A DNA stretch of 64,000 nt from Lota lota (Eukaryota > Chordata > Actinopteri > Gadiformes > Lotidae), in assembly GCA_026745465.1 (NCBI GenBank), contig JACYXH010000479.1, positions 1,650,679-1,714,678 of the forward strand. The letters run 5' to 3'. The stretch's first letter is position 1. Every line of letters starts with the position of its first letter. Position numbers and translations under genes: made by a program. Below, piece after piece: positions 48,501 through 64,000 of the stretch. A model generated the notes under the pieces. The model was given only the letters and a program-made list of their open reading frames with translations, was not told the DNA's origin and made no database searches.

Positions 48501-50560
48501 ACGTCACAGGGTCAATTTCAAATTACCACTGTTATTAACGAGTCAATAATAATAAATCACATCACTATTGTGGGAACATTTAGTTCGTACCCGCTCTGTC
48601 AAGGGGACTGTACATTTGCAAACACTATCTAATCCAATCGTTATTATGGTTCGGGTAAATGGCAAACAGCCTTTGTGCATTGCAAATGTTAATGATGCTG
48701 CGTGTCATAAAACAAAAGCATGGACCCTACTAGAAACTGACGTTGTAGACGACATACGAATGGCTGTAGTTAGTGGTTAATCTATTGTCTACTGTAGTAT
48801 GTCTGGACTGTTAACAAAGTATATAATGTTGTGAAAACAGGTAACCACATGTCTTAAACCAACCCCAGCCAAAATGATCCCACAATGCGATCGAGACCCA
48901 GATGGCTTGAAAACATTAGACGTGTAACAAAGGCTCTGAAAGGTAGCGCTAACCATCTTCTTTGTCATCCACAGCTATTTTGTGTATAACGTAATGATAG
49001 TCTAGCAGCACCTGCTAGTGGGATGACCGAATTGCAGCAATAAATGCATAAATCATCAAAAAAAATTACATGGTTTTTCTTGTGTGATTTCTCCTTGGAG
49101 GCTTAGGCACGGTGACAAAAGCCTTAGGTAGGTGCCTAAGCCTTGTCAATGCAAGAAAAACGCTGACTAGTTTAGACTACAACCCGTGCGCTGGTACATA
49201 GAGGGAGCCGACCCATAGTTAGTGTTTTGAGCAACACCTGTGTTTGTCCTACGATGACGCCTCTGTGAAGAGGGTATAAGTGCACAAGAGAGGGAGGAAT
49301 CAACGTTGTTAGGGCAGGATAGAGTAGGAAGTGATGAAAGACACAGAAAAAAGGAAATGACAGGAAATTCAGATCAAATCCCACACAGAGTGAACAAAAG
49401 AGAATGACCTTCTGTTATTAGAAAGTGCTTTTATCTTCAATGTATTAATGTAATCCAATTTGATCTCATCAACTCATTTTCACTGCATAATATATTTCAT
49501 ATGATAAGTCAAGACGCTTTTAAAAATGTTAAATCTGAAAAATGTGTAGAAAACCCGATACACAAAAACGACTTCCGACATTAGATAATCTCTTTTCCAT
49601 TGCTTAGTTTCCAAAACCCAAAAATATAATCGACTGAATCCTTTTAGCGGCATCCTGTCTTTTGATATAAATGCAAGACCATAGGCCAATGAAAGGAAGC
49701 AGTCCTGATCAAACCATGAACTATTTGCCAACACCACTCAGTAGAGGTCATGCAAACATGGTGATGTAGACAACCATAAATCCAACTCCTGATAAATCCA
49801 GACACTCCTGTCATTTTATACCAGTTTTAATCTGCAACTACATTGGCCTTGTTTTGGGTTTATCGCCTGTCTGCTTGTCTCGTTGTGCAACTAAACTTTC
49901 TAAATCAATGTAGTTATGCTTTATGGGAAAATAAAGTTACTTTAATTGCATTTATTTATTCCCAATTGAAGCGAAAACAGTTGTTGGCTGACTGTTGCTG
50001 CAGATACACCTCAGCAAGCTTTAGCTGTATTGCTGTGGGTAACGGCTTAATGTAATTCTAGAGGCAGAGACCAATGCACACAATGGTATGACTCCTGAGC
50101 TTAAATATTGTACCACTTCAGTGTAATTTATAACCCTGGAGTTGGAAATTAAGATAATGTACATCAACACACCAAGCATGTGTAACAGAGAGAGAACGTC
50201 AGACAGAGAGAGACAACGAAAGAATAATTCACAAGCCTGTCTCTGACGGATGTGGGACTAGAGTACATATTTTCCACTCACTAGCCGGGGGGGGGGGGGG
50301 GGCTGCTGCTGTAGGAAGTTGGTGAAGCCCCAGCTTGGAAGAGGAGCTTGGGGGAATCGCTGTTAGTCACATCTACTTAACGAATACCCCCCCCCCCCCC
50401 CCCCCTTAGTATCAGATGCAACACAGGTCCATCGTCCGTAACAGCAAGTACATCAGGAAAGCTTAACTGTCCATCATCTTAATGAACTATCCTATTTACT
50501 TAAAAGACTTAAAGAGAATTCAGATACATGTCATTAAGGAGCAGCTAAGGTTTAGGCATC
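45501..50560. other. No gene recognised
   Basis: AT-rich sequence with short open frames that match nothing I know and lack splice context. A CA run lies at 45823-45838. The part at 48040-48520 reads like an old dispersed element but has no diagnostic ends. Confidence 0.55.
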
Positions 50561-50561
50561 C

Positions 50562-50752
50562 TACTCAATTTTATTTATTAACCAGAGAAAGACCTCATTG
50601 AGATAACATTTTTGAACTATTTCACAGTGGCCTGGCCAAGCAACAGTCAACAATATAGTTTCAGAAAACAAATAGGCTGCGGACATCGGGGGTTGAACCT
50701 GGTACCATCCTGGCTGGGAGTTGAACACTATGCTATCTCCCTATCCGCTACA
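50562..50752 (-). mobile_element. tRNA-derived SINE, minus strand
   Basis: On the minus strand a tRNA-like head carries TAGCGGATAGG (A-box-like) and GGTTCAACCCC (B-box-like). The body GGCCAGGCCACTGTGAAATA and AATGAGGTCTTTCTCTGGTT lead to a TTAATAAATAAAA tail. This tail is recalled from abundant fish SINEs. The A-box is imperfect. Confidence 0.7.
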
Positions 50753-52413
<1,661 letters not shown>

Positions 52414-52502
52414 CCTCAGGGTACAGGGAAGGAAGTGCGGCGCCGCCTTAAGTGCCCAACAGGAAGAGGTCTCACAAAGAGGAGGGGGGGGGGGGGGGGG
52501 GG

Positions 52503-54057
52503 TTGGAGAGAGTTTTAAAGAAGATGAAGAAGAAGAAAAAGAAGAGAAGAAGCATGGAGAGCTTGTGTATGAAAATGTTAGTGAATGAAGAGGGACCTTG
52601 GAATCCAGAACATAGTCAATGCTAAATGCATTTTCTTTTCATAAAAAGCAAGCAGGCATCGATCAACAAACAGACTGCGGGACGGACAGAAGGACGCATG
52701 CACACACAGACTAGTGTAATACCACAATATAATACTTATTAGCAACAGCGACAATTATCATAGAAGTGAAGACAACCCCAACTTACTTTTTTGTTTAAAA
52801 TGAAATCAAGCAAGGGATGGCGTGAACTACACTCCTCCTGGTCCCAAACACGTCTCCATCCTGTGTCAACACACACAGAGACAAGGTGCTTAGTACAATT
52901 GCATTGTGGAGAAAGAAGCTCAAGATACACGCTCATACCATCCTTTGACCGCTGTTATGTTTGGCAGCCCGGAACGCTGGGCTCATGCCCCGCAGGCCGG
53001 GCTGACAAAGCCATCACTGTGGGTGGAAGCGTCCACAGTCAGGCGAACACACAGCGAATGAGCTTACTGCTGCTCTGAAACACACACACACCCTTTGCAA
53101 TAGGCTCATGCATGAGCAGGCAAAACTGTTTTGGCTGCAACAACACAAGGGTCCTATTCAATGTACTCTGGCAAGAGTCTGAGGGGAGGCATCTCTGCCC
53201 TAACCATAATGTACACCCATGGTAATACACACGTACATAGACACACAGACACGCGGTAATACACGCCTACATACAGACACGCACACACGGCAAGACACAT
53301 AAACACACCATTATCATAATCATCACCAGCCCAACTCTCATCTGTTGTTGTGAAAGCTCACGTGCACACGTTTGTGCACATGCACAGAGCCCTCTAGGTT
53401 TGGAGCATTCTGCTACAGTAGCATTCCGTATGTTTGGTTAAGCACAGAGAATCCAGGTTTAAGACGGAAGTCTGGACTGAATTTACAGGATGAGTGAGCA
53501 AGAGAGAAGAGGACGATCAAGATGTTGAGAGTGAAAGATAGAACATTTCTTTCAACAGGAAAGCCTTGTACAGTCTTACTTCCCTGCATTTTTCTGCTGC
53601 CAAAAAGAAGGACAAGAATAACACAAAAATAAACATTCCTGGCATTTGTCTGCGCCTCTTTTATGGTCTGTAGCATAGGTATTTAACCAGCTGCTTGGTT
53701 TGACTTAATTACTGGAATTGACTAGTTCTGCTTAAAGTACTCATCTTAACTGTTTATACATTAATGCATCATATATTTGTTCTATTGTTACCAGGACCAA
53801 CTCTCTGACCACTGTGGCCACCTCCCCACATATCCTCTCCTCTTCCCTCCTTTCATCACCTCTCCTGTCCTCTCCCTGACTCTCTACATCCTGCACCCTC
53901 ACATCTGGTTCCAGCACAGATGTTCAGAAGCTAGAGAGACATGTAGTGCTTTAATGAGCGACATTTTGATGGATTTGTAAAGGCAGAAAGACACAGCAGA
54001 AAGACACACACACACCTCTGTTATTTAAGTGTATTATGCAAGTTGGAATGTATTCCA
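52503..54057. other. No gene recognised
   Basis: No supported exon. Scattered short CA-type motifs, for example near 53225-53310, are the only structure seen. Confidence 0.55.
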
Positions 54058-54299
54058 AACCTAAAGGTACTTTTATTGTCACATACACATACATATAGTG
54101 AAAATTTTCCTCTGCATTTAACCCATCCCTCAAGTGGGCAGCCAATCACAGAACCTGGGGAGCGGTTGGGGTTAACTGTCTTGCTCAAGGACACCTCGAC
54201 ATAGTTAGGGTTGAAGTCGGGGCTCGAACTAGCAACCTTCCGATTTTTGCCAGCCGATTGCCAGTCCACCCGCTTTAACTCCTGAGCTAATGTCCCACC
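54058..54299 (-). mobile_element. Near full-length tRNA-derived SINE, minus strand
   Basis: On the minus strand the element starts near 54299 with a perfect A-box match TAGCTCAGGAG, followed by a B-box AGTTCGAGCCCC. The conserved body GTGTCCTTGAGCAAGAC and AACCGCTCCCC, recalled from abundant teleost SINEs, comes next. It ends in GTGACAATAAAAGTACC near 54058. Head, body and tail are all present, about 240 bp. Several differences from tRNA structure exclude a functional tRNA gene. Confidence 0.8.
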
Positions 54300-54844
54300 G
54301 TAAAGTAGACGAGAGTAGCCAGGGAGAATAATAGCAACCTATATAATACCAATACTAATGAACCAAGGATTTTTTTTAACGGTTCGGCAGGATCACGTGG
54401 CTTACAATAAAGGTTTGCTCTCTTTTTCAGAAGGAAAGCTATTTTCCAAATCCAGGCAGACGCATTCCAGACAATCTTTCCAAAAGAGACGGAATACCCT
54501 AACAACCAGCAACCGCATGTTTGTAAGAGTGTTTGTATGGAGGGGGATTGGGGGGGGGCACGAAGTATAGTCGAACAGTTAACCAAACACAACTGAAAAC
54601 AGCTGTCTTGCCCCTCTATCCATCCCATTCCATCCATCCCTGCATCCCCACTCTCTCTGTCTCTCTTTCCCTCTCCCGCAGTCCCCTTCCTCTCACGAAC
54701 ATTACCCTGCAGGTCACATCAGAGAGATATGGTTCCACCGCAAGGAGAGCAAATTCAAACCAGCCCCGGTGGCGCGTCACACTGGCCCTCTGGAGCTATG
54801 CTCTGTGCAAGACAATAGTGTGATGCCACGTGTGTACAGCATCG

Positions 54845-55185
54845 TCTAGCACTATTAAGGTAGCGTATAGTACGTAGAGTGTAGCACAGAGTACCTAGCA
54901 TGTACCATCTGGTGTGTACTACATAGTGTACCACAAAGCACATAGCATGTAGCACAAAGCATGTCCCACCTACCATGTGGCACATAGTGTGTATCACAAA
55001 GCAAGTACCACCTAGCATGTGGCACATAGTGTGAAGCCCATTGAGTGTAGCCCAAAACACATAGCATGTACCACCCAGCGTGTAGCATGTTGAGTATGGC
55101 ACAAAGCACATAGCGTGTACCAACTAGCATGTACGGTACAAGTTAGCATGAGACAGCCAGTGTGTCGCACCTAGCACCTTGCATG
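54845..55185. repeat. Degenerate minisatellite of CATAGCATGTACCAC-type units
   Basis: Units of about 15-22 bp mix GCACATAG, TGTAGCACAAAG, CATGTACCACCTAG and TGTGGCACATAG. They repeat across about 340 bp with heavy divergence. The minus-strand open frames (Cys/His/Met-rich) come from the repeat. Confidence 0.85.
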
Positions 55186-56380
<1,195 letters not shown>

Positions 56381-56447
56381 GTCTGCAAAGGGAGGAAAGG
56401 AATGCCCAATCAAACACTGAACAGAACACCTGGAGAGTGGAAAGAGT

Positions 56448-56665
56448 CATACAGAGAAGAGATTAATATTAGAGAAGAGTCATATAGAGAAGCGTCATAT
56501 AGAGAAGCGTCATGTACAAAATAAATTAATATAGAGTAGAGTCATATAGAGAAGAGTCCTGTAGAAAAGAGTAAAATAAAAAGATTCATATAGAGAAGAG
56601 TCATAAAGAGAAGACAGTCATATTGAGAAGAGAGATGTTTACAGAAGAGTCATATACAAAGAGAA
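56448..56665. repeat. Minisatellite of TAGAGAAGAGTCATA units
   Basis: About a dozen degenerate units of 15-20 bp (AGAGAAGAGTCATATAG, GAAGCGTCATATAG, AAAGATTCATATAG and others), lying about 70 bp after the 56230 TG tract. Confidence 0.8.
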
Positions 56666-57443
56666 AAGGGAGGGAATAAATATTATTATTATTACCAGTT
56701 AGGTTAACTTTTATCTATTTTAGTCTCACAGACAGGCGCGTTCAGAGATGGATATCAAAATGGAGAATTAATTGTTTTTGTTTGCCAGCACTTATGACTG
56801 TAAAGAGCATTCCTTGTACTGGTCTTTGCATTCCACTAGAAGGAGAGGGTGGAGCAGGAATGCAACGAGTCTGTTGACAAGCTGTCAGGTTTGAAAAAAA
56901 CATTCAGCACTCTTTACCTTTTTTTTCCACCTTGAACCTGTTCCTTATGTCCTGCTGGGCATGATGTAGCAGTCCTAAGTAACCACTAACGTTTTCCCTC
57001 AATAACATTTGTCAGCATAGACAGTTGAGTTTTTAAATTGGTACCAATACCAGTTTGAAGGTACACATTTAAAACGAGGCCCAAGAAAAGAAAGAAAACA
57101 TCTATAACGTTTTTGAGATTATATTGAAATATATTGTTGTTCTATAAACATTTAGTTGAAGAAAAAATTTATAAAAACAATAGCGCATAAAAAAAGAAAG
57201 AATCCCAGTTATTTTATTTCCTCCAGAATTATGGGATAAAAGCAGGGGTAAAGTGTGTATAGGATTATGTAGTTTGCAGTATATTTGAAAAGTTATATCA
57301 ACCGATTGCAACACTGTCTTATAAAAAAAAAAATATATATATATATATCCCACCCCGGTGAAGTGATAACTTTGTTAAGAATGTGGTCCGACAACAGTCA
57401 GCGATGCTTGTTTTGATACTCATATACAGTTTGTGAGCAGGGC

Positions 57444-57591
<148 letters not shown>

Positions 57592-58993
57592 ACGGATGAT
57601 GGTGGAGGTAAACATTCCACTCCATGTTCCAGAAGGAAGTGTTTGACCCAAAGCCTTGGTGTACAATAACCGAGAAAACAATCCCCAACTGACACAGCTA
57701 AATTATCCCTACACTGCCAACAAAAAAAGACCCCACCTATGGTTATCATGCAATACACGCTAACTACAAGCAGTACAGACGTGTTGATCGGATGTTGGCT
57801 GGTGTTGTCCATGCAGCGTTCCCCTTTGAGGGACACTACAGCGGGCAGATGAAAGGCAACCCAGGGGGAATGATCGAATCGAAGACCATCCAGATGTAGA
57901 CCAAATAATGACTCGCACATGGCCACCAAGTGAGGCTTTTGGTGGGTGTGGGTGTCTGTGTTTTGAGGATTGAAGTCCTTATTCTACTATGAATTCAAAT
58001 TGTGGTTACAGGGCACCGGGTTTATTTTTATAATCTAATTTCTGCCTGTGTTAGCCCGCTACGTTTACTCTGGTCAGGACAAGCTAGCCAGAGAGAGGGA
58101 GACCTCGTAAGGAAACGTTGGGCGTGGGACTAATATGCCCCCCGATGTTACAAAACGCCCTGCACTTCACGAACAGATTAGATGTCAAGCGTCCCCCTCC
58201 AAAATAAAACCAAAGCAGGGTCAGAAAAAGAGAGGGAGAATTACACAGAGAGAGGCTGGAAATCGCAAGGCTGTTGATGTCTGTATGGGTCAATACCAGT
58301 ACGGTGAAAGTAGCGATGAGCAGACATGCCAAGACACACAGAGGGATGGATGGACCAATGCCTCTGGGAATGGGGGCGGTTGCTAGTTGCTGGTTCCAAA
58401 CATTTGAGGCCCCCCAACCGAAAAAAACATTTCAGTCAAGTTCTTTAAGTTGGAGCTTTCATTCCAACTGCGTCTTAACACAAGGACCAACAAAAAGGTT
58501 TTTACAAGTAAAGCAATAAAAGGAAGGCCTAGGTAATAGAGTAATCCAAGTACACAAGCAAACCTGGAGAATGGAAAGATAAGTTCATAGATATATCAGA
58601 AAGAATGTGAAGAGTGAGGAATCTATGGGAAGGGAGAGAAAGGACAAAAGGCGTCGCCATGGCGTCGGAACATTCCTTTAGCTGAGAACATGTATATTTT
58701 CTGATCACAAGAAAAATAATCCACTGGAGGAATTTTATTTTGAGAGCCGGCGGGTAGATCATAGGCTTACAGCTGGTCAGAGGGGATTTGTGAATGTGTG
58801 TGTGTCTATGTGTGTTCCATGTATCGGAGAGTGACTTAATAGAACACAGCCTCTTCCTATCCATCACCTGGCTTATCACTCCTTCACCGGTGTCATCCGC
58901 GAGCAGTAAATACAACTTCACGCCAAACTCTGTGCCAAGACACACATGCAAGCTGCTGGCACATCAATAACAAACCCAACATGGAGGCATCTA

Positions 58994-59112
<119 letters not shown>

Positions 59113-60068
59113 CTGGCTAACTGTATATTACAGAAATAGATTTCTAAATGTCACTTTTGGAAGGATGTTTACACAGGTGTCCGCGCCCTCGCCTTTAGCT
59201 GTCCACATTTTGGTTGCTTTTGTTTTGATTGTAGTCTGTTTTCAATATGCTCACTCGGATTCTAGATTTCTTCTGTTGATGTTTAAACATTGTCAAACAA
59301 ACTAATGCTCCCAATAATTTGTTGTATAATGACACATCTGTTAGTCTCAACAGCATAAAAGTAACATCACACGGTCAGTACTAAACAAGCAGCCGATCAG
59401 GGCGCAGGATCGAACCAGCAAGTGGATCTAACAATAAAGCTGTACTTGTTTATTCAGAATAGATATAGGCGATTCCTGGTGATAGAGTATTATGGTCTTT
59501 TTCTGTTATGAATCGTATTCATCATAACTCAAGTCACTTTTTCAAATAGGTCTTTGGGCAGTTAAAATGTAGTTAGAGATTTTGTCATCAAAAGTTCAAC
59601 ACACACACACACACACACACACACCTGAGCTCCAGCTGGAACATAAGTGGAGCCTGAAGACCTCTGGACGAACCCAGAGCAGTGCTGGGTTGTGTGAGTG
59701 GGTCCAGCCTACAGACACACAGAACCCTGGCCAAACAACATCACATCCAACAGGCTTTTAATGCAACGCCAGTGAAACAGCGATTCCAAAACATTGGCCC
59801 ATTTTCAGTGGGGATCTGGATTAGAGGGTTTGGAACATTTGTTTAACTGTCATGGTGTGGAGGAGACATATTATGGTGGCACAAAAAAACATTCAATTAA
59901 AGGCGAGTTATGGTCACTGGACGCATACCAGCCGCAATGGGTGAAGGACAAAAGGTTCACACTACGTTCAACACTACACTACGTTGATGGGTCAGAATGT
60001 GTGTGTGTGGGCATGTGTGTGTGTGTCTAGTGTGCATCACTTTCTAGTGTGTGTGTCTCAAGTTTGTG

Positions 60069-60203
<135 letters not shown>

Positions 60204-61308
60204 ATTTCTCAGATCGTTGTCATCATCTCCTTGTTCTAGCCGGTGTTGTGGTGTCAAAAAATACGTAATTTTGAATTATTGCACTGAATGTACACCTTCC
60301 TTACATTATAAAGAAAACTGAAGAGACAGATGGACAGACAGACAAGATGGAATGATTAAGAGACCGACAAATATACAGAACAGTTAAGAGACAGAGAGAC
60401 AAACAGTGAAAGACCCATGGATGGACGGACCTTTATACATGTTGACTGAGCAGTCAGCGAGATCTGAGAGGAAGCAGGCAGATCTGGAATGCACCTTGAA
60501 CCAGACTGGAATGACTCCTGAAATATGCCAAAAATGTCGTCTCTCTCCCCCCCCCCCCCCCCCACACTCACCCAAGACGTGGCCTATTTAACCACCTTCC
60601 TCTCCTTACAGACGCCAAACGCCACCCAGCTCTACCCTACCCCCCCCCCCCATTCCTTCTGCCTTGACAGCATGCCTGTGTATTCTCTGGGAATATATTA
60701 CATTAAGATTTGTATGTACCACCTTTGTGTTCATGATCACACACACACACAAGCTGACCCAGACAAGCCTTTTAAGGGTAGGCGGTTCAGATTTCCCTTT
60801 TTATTAACTTCCAAAAATATCCCAAGGCCAGGCTTGGAGAGCAAGGGAAGGAGGGAGAGAGGGAGTGGATAGAGATAATGGAGAGAGGGTGAGTGTGGAA
60901 GATAGCAAGGAAACACCCTAAATAAAAGAAGAAACAAAATACAGCAAAGGAATTTACAAGAAACGTCTTTTAACTTCCCAGTCTCCTCCCTCCCTTAGTC
61001 ACATTTTCTCTCTACCCCTCTCTCTCTCATTAACTCTGTCCCCCTCTTTTTCTCCATCCCTCATTCCCATTCTCTCTCCCGCCCTCTCGCTCTCCTGCAA
61101 GCTTTTGAAGATTGTTTTCTTTTCTCTATTCTGCCCCCCCCCCCCCCCCCCCCCTCCGGGATTGTGGAGGTTACCGTTTTAAAGAGAAATATGTACAGTG
61201 TATTGAACCAAACATGCACAGGAAGGGGGGTGGAGAGGGAGAGTACTACTGTAAAACCTGCCGAAGGGCCAAGAGTCCACACACACACTTTGGCCGGAAA
61301 GGGGGCTG

Positions 61309-61435
<127 letters not shown>

Positions 61436-61479
61436 GGAAGAAGAAGAAGAGAAGGAGGAGCAGGGATTATTTTAGGTCT

Positions 61480-63623
<2,144 letters not shown>

Positions 63624-63672
63624 ATGAGCGACACCTGTTCTCTAGTATCTGACAACCTGCATGACCGGAACA

Positions 63673-63816
63673 CACACACACACAGAGTTGTAAAGCCAGG
63701 GCCCTGCACTGTCGCTGATAAGGAAATCTGAAAGGGATGGTAGGCAAGAAAAGAGAGCAGACAGACCAGAGGAGAGAGAGCAGAGAGAAAGAGGAGCAGG
63801 GGGGGGAGTGGTGGAG

Positions 63817-63850
<34 letters not shown>

Positions 63851-64000
63851 ATGTGTGTGTGAGAAGTGTGTGTGTGTGTGTGTGTGTGTGTGGGAGGTGT
63901 GCAGGTGAGGATGTAGTAGGGAACGCATGGGACACACACAGAGTTGTAAAGCCAGGGCCCTGCACTGTCGCATAAGGAAAGAAGGGATGTCAAGAAGAGA
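63673..64000 (+). repeat. Direct duplication of a 60-70 bp block at the right edge, period about 256 bp
   Basis: The block ACACACACAGAGTTGTAAAG followed by CCAGGGCCCTGCACTGTCGC occurs near 63677-63715 and again near 63933-63971. Similarity continues into ATAAGGAAA and GGGATG. The second copy lacks TG after GTCGC. It runs to the window end, so the array may continue. Confidence 0.9.

Noticed and set aside
48568-48780. Plus-strand open frame of 70 codons ending in DDIRMAVVSG
   Set aside because: No recognised family and no splice sites or neighbours in support.

Overview
This is teleost fish genomic DNA. The genes have short coding exons bounded by GT/AG sites, introns are AT-rich, (CA/GT)n microsatellites are very abundant, and there are fish-type tRNA-derived SINEs and a small hAT element. 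I see no bacterial, viral or CRISPR content and no rRNA or tRNA gene.

Three protein-coding genes could be assembled exon by exon. (1) At 650-3765 on the minus strand is a CDC50/TMEM30-family gene, the beta subunit of P4-ATPase lipid flippases, in seven coding exons. It has a one-base frameshift in exon 6 as the sequence is written. (2) At 5951-17297 on the plus strand is kdm1a (LSD1), the FAD-dependent histone H3K4 demethylase. Nineteen coding exons are all phase-consistent and give a predicted 830 residues. (3) At 27731-38619 on the minus strand is luzp1 (leucine zipper protein 1) in five coding exons, predicted 1,140 residues. kdm1a and luzp1 converge tail to tail, as I recall their human orthologues doing. 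The TMEM30 gene and kdm1a diverge from an interval of roughly 0.5-1.8 kb that holds candidate noncoding first exons and a minisatellite carrying repeated ETS-like cores. Apart from the conserved kdm1a-luzp1 neighbourhood I see no functional link between the three genes.

Layout: 1-4.3 kb TMEM30 gene; 4.3-5.9 kb divergent promoter region; 5.9-18.2 kb kdm1a with its 3' UTR; 18.2-24.4 kb intergenic, with a minisatellite interrupted by a nonautonomous hAT and containing a perfect inverted junction; 24.4-38.9 kb luzp1, including a long 3' UTR and a 6.8 kb last intron; 39.7-40.1 kb possible luzp1 upstream regulatory region with a consensus CRE; 40-64 kb no recognisable gene, but nine dinucleotide tracts of more than 90 bp, three minisatellites, two minus-strand SINEs, homopolymer C/G runs and a direct duplication at the right edge.

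Nothing here looks like an undescribed multi-gene system. The points most worth checking are the TMEM30 frameshift, the ETS-core minisatellite at its promoter, the hAT-interrupted inverting minisatellite, the foldback element in the TMEM30 intron, and a possible spliced 3' UTR in luzp1.
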